Assembly (NCBI GenBank): GCA_015484715.1
Contig: WFUY01000284.1
Span: forward strand, 1-6,765
Length of the DNA stretch: 6,765 nt
Direction of reading: 5' to 3'
DNA from: Thermoflexales bacterium
GTDB lineage: Bacteria > Chloroflexota > Anaerolineae > S140-20
The translations under genes and the position numbers were made by a program. The notes below the pieces were generated by a model. The model was given only the letters and a program-made list of their open reading frames with translations. It made no database searches and was not told where the DNA came from. This document shows positions 6,003-6,765 of this stretch, piece after piece. Positions within the stretch are counted from its first letter, which is position 1, and the number at the start of each line of letters is the position of its first letter.

Positions 6003-6025
6003 TGCCGGTGCCGGTGATTCATCAG
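5999..6025 (+). repeat. Weak stem-loop at the end of the kinase gene
   Basis: CTGATG (5999-6004), overlapping the kinase stop codon, is complementary to CATCAG (6020-6025) with a 15-nt loop containing a direct CCGGTG repeat. There is no T-run. It is not a convincing terminator, and no better one is seen before the next promoter, so read-through from the kinase gene into the CHAT gene remains possible. Confidence 0.3.
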
Positions 6026-6036
6026 ACCACGCCCCC

Positions 6037-6064
6037 TTGACACCCACCCAAGCCGGGCTATAAT
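6037..6064 (+). promoter_or_regulatory. Full-consensus sigma70-type promoter, predicted leaderless
   Basis: TTGACA (6037-6042) and TATAAT (6059-6064) both match consensus at all six positions, with a 16-nt spacer. The usual start, 6-8 nt after the -10 box, falls at about 6070-6072, on the ATG at 6071. No Shine-Dalgarno fits between, so the transcript is probably leaderless. No operator-like palindrome overlaps the promoter, suggesting constitutive expression. Confidence 0.85.
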
Positions 6065-6070
6065 GGCGGT

Positions 6071-6765
6071 ATGGCCGATGAGTATGGGGAACTCCTCATC
6101 CGCGTCCGCCCCTGGGACGCCACGATAGACGCCTACCCGGTCGAGGCCAGACTGGACGACGGCAGCTTCTTCGCCGGAGGCCGGCTGCGCCTCGACCGGC
6201 AGGCCCTGTTGCGGGCCGAAACCGACCCCCAAGCCTACGGCCTCGAGCTCTTCTACGCCCTCTTCGACGGCCCCATCCGCCGTGCCTACGACAAGGCCAC
6301 CGGCCGCGCCGAGGCCCTCACCGGAGGCCGCCTCCGGGTGCGCCTCTGGATTGACCAAGGGGCCGCCGAACTCCACGCCATCCCTTGGGAGCGGCTCTAC
6401 CACCTCCACCGAGGCCAGCCTGTCCCCCTCGCCGCCTCCATCCTCACCCCCTTCTCCCGCTACGTCGGGCTCGAGATCCCCGAGCCCGAGCCCCTCGCCG
6501 AACGCCCCATCCGCCTGCTCATCGCCATCGCCAGCCCCCAGGACCTGCCCCCCGGCCTCAGTCCCATCCCCGTGGAGCGGGAGGTGGAAAACCTGCACCA
6601 GGCCCTGGGGAACCTGCGCCGGGCCGAGCAGATCCAGGTGACGCTGATGCCCGGCTGGCGCGGGCTTCCGGCTCCGCTCCGGACCCAACTGGAGAAGGAG
6701 GGCTACCGGATCCTCGACGGCCCCACCGGCCTGGACCAGATCGTCCGCCACCTGCCCCACTGCCA
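6071..6765 (+). CDS. N-terminal part of a CHAT-domain (caspase-like) protein, truncated by the window edge
   Basis: Open for 231 codons from ATG 6071 to the window end with no stop; an in-frame TGA at 6038-6040 and the lack of other start codons fix the start. The N-terminal region (about 1-85, ELLIRVRPWDATIDAYPVEA onward) precedes sequence typical of CHAT proteins. GGRLRVRLWIDQGAAELHAI (85-104) runs into PWERLY (105-110), then PLAASILTPFSRYV (119-132), then the strand RPIRLLIAIASP (145-156), then PVEREVENLHQAL (167-179). The last residues (ILDGPTGLDQIVRHLPHC) lead to where the family places its catalytic His motif (HFxGHG-like), so the His/Cys dyad is not visible and activity cannot be judged. 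In this family CHAT is often fused to or encoded beside TPR, NACHT or other effector modules. No signal peptide is seen; a cytoplasmic protein is expected. Assignment rests on recognised motifs only. Confidence 0.72.
   Translation, partial: MADEYGELLIRVRPWDATIDAYPVEARLDDGSFFAGGRLRLDRQALLRAETDPQAYGLELFYALFDGPIRRAYDKATGRAEALTGGRLRVRLWIDQGAAELHAIPWERLYHLHRGQPVPLAASILTPFSRYVGLEIPEPEPLAERPIRLLIAIASPQDLPPGLSPIPVEREVENLHQALGNLRRAEQIQVTLMPGWRGLPAPLRTQLEKEGYRILDGPTGLDQIVRHLPHC

Overview
The window is GC-rich bacterial DNA. It carries a solute-transport operon on the minus strand and, diverging from it, a methyltransferase/sensor-kinase pair and the start of a CHAT-type protein on the plus strand. The gene mix suggests Chloroflexota or a similar high-GC, Gram-negative-stain lineage: a GntR/UTRA regulator with a Liv-type importer, a GAF histidine kinase with a multi-pass membrane sensor, and a CHAT-family protein. 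ATTCGTG-type intergenic repeats and a leaderless-looking gene fit too. This placement is an inference; no rRNA or marker gene is present.

Minus strand, 2976 down to 1: a sigma70-type promoter (TTGACA, 18 nt, TAGAAT) drives gntR (UTRA family), then a livK-like lipoprotein binding protein, then the livH-like permease, which runs off the window. A perfect 16-bp palindrome with the core GTCTAGAC sits on the predicted transcription start, so the regulator probably represses its own operon. The permease gene has an in-frame TAG in the middle of an otherwise intact reading frame. A 12-bp perfect hairpin lies between livK and livH. The remaining partners (a LivM-like permease and the LivG/LivF ATPases) would be expected beyond position 1.

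Divergent intergenic region, 2878-3249: besides the two promoters it holds a compound inverted-repeat element of 155 bp (3025-3179). Its outer arms are 13-bp perfect inverted repeats. Inside are an 11-bp inverted repeat and five copies of a CACGAA(T) motif in both orientations. The element fills the gap between the -35 boxes of the two divergent promoters.

Plus strand, 3183-6002: a promoter (TTGACG, 17 nt, TACAAT) leads to a class I SAM-dependent methyltransferase. It is followed within about 40 nt by a membrane-bound GAF/HisKA/HATPase histidine kinase. The pair looks co-transcribed. No response regulator is visible.

Plus strand, 6037 to the end: a full-consensus promoter (TTGACA, 16 nt, TATAAT) puts the predicted transcript start on or next to the ATG of the last gene. 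That gene, open to the window edge, encodes the N-terminal part of a CHAT-family (caspase-like) protein. Its catalytic residues and any fused effector or repeat domains lie outside the window.
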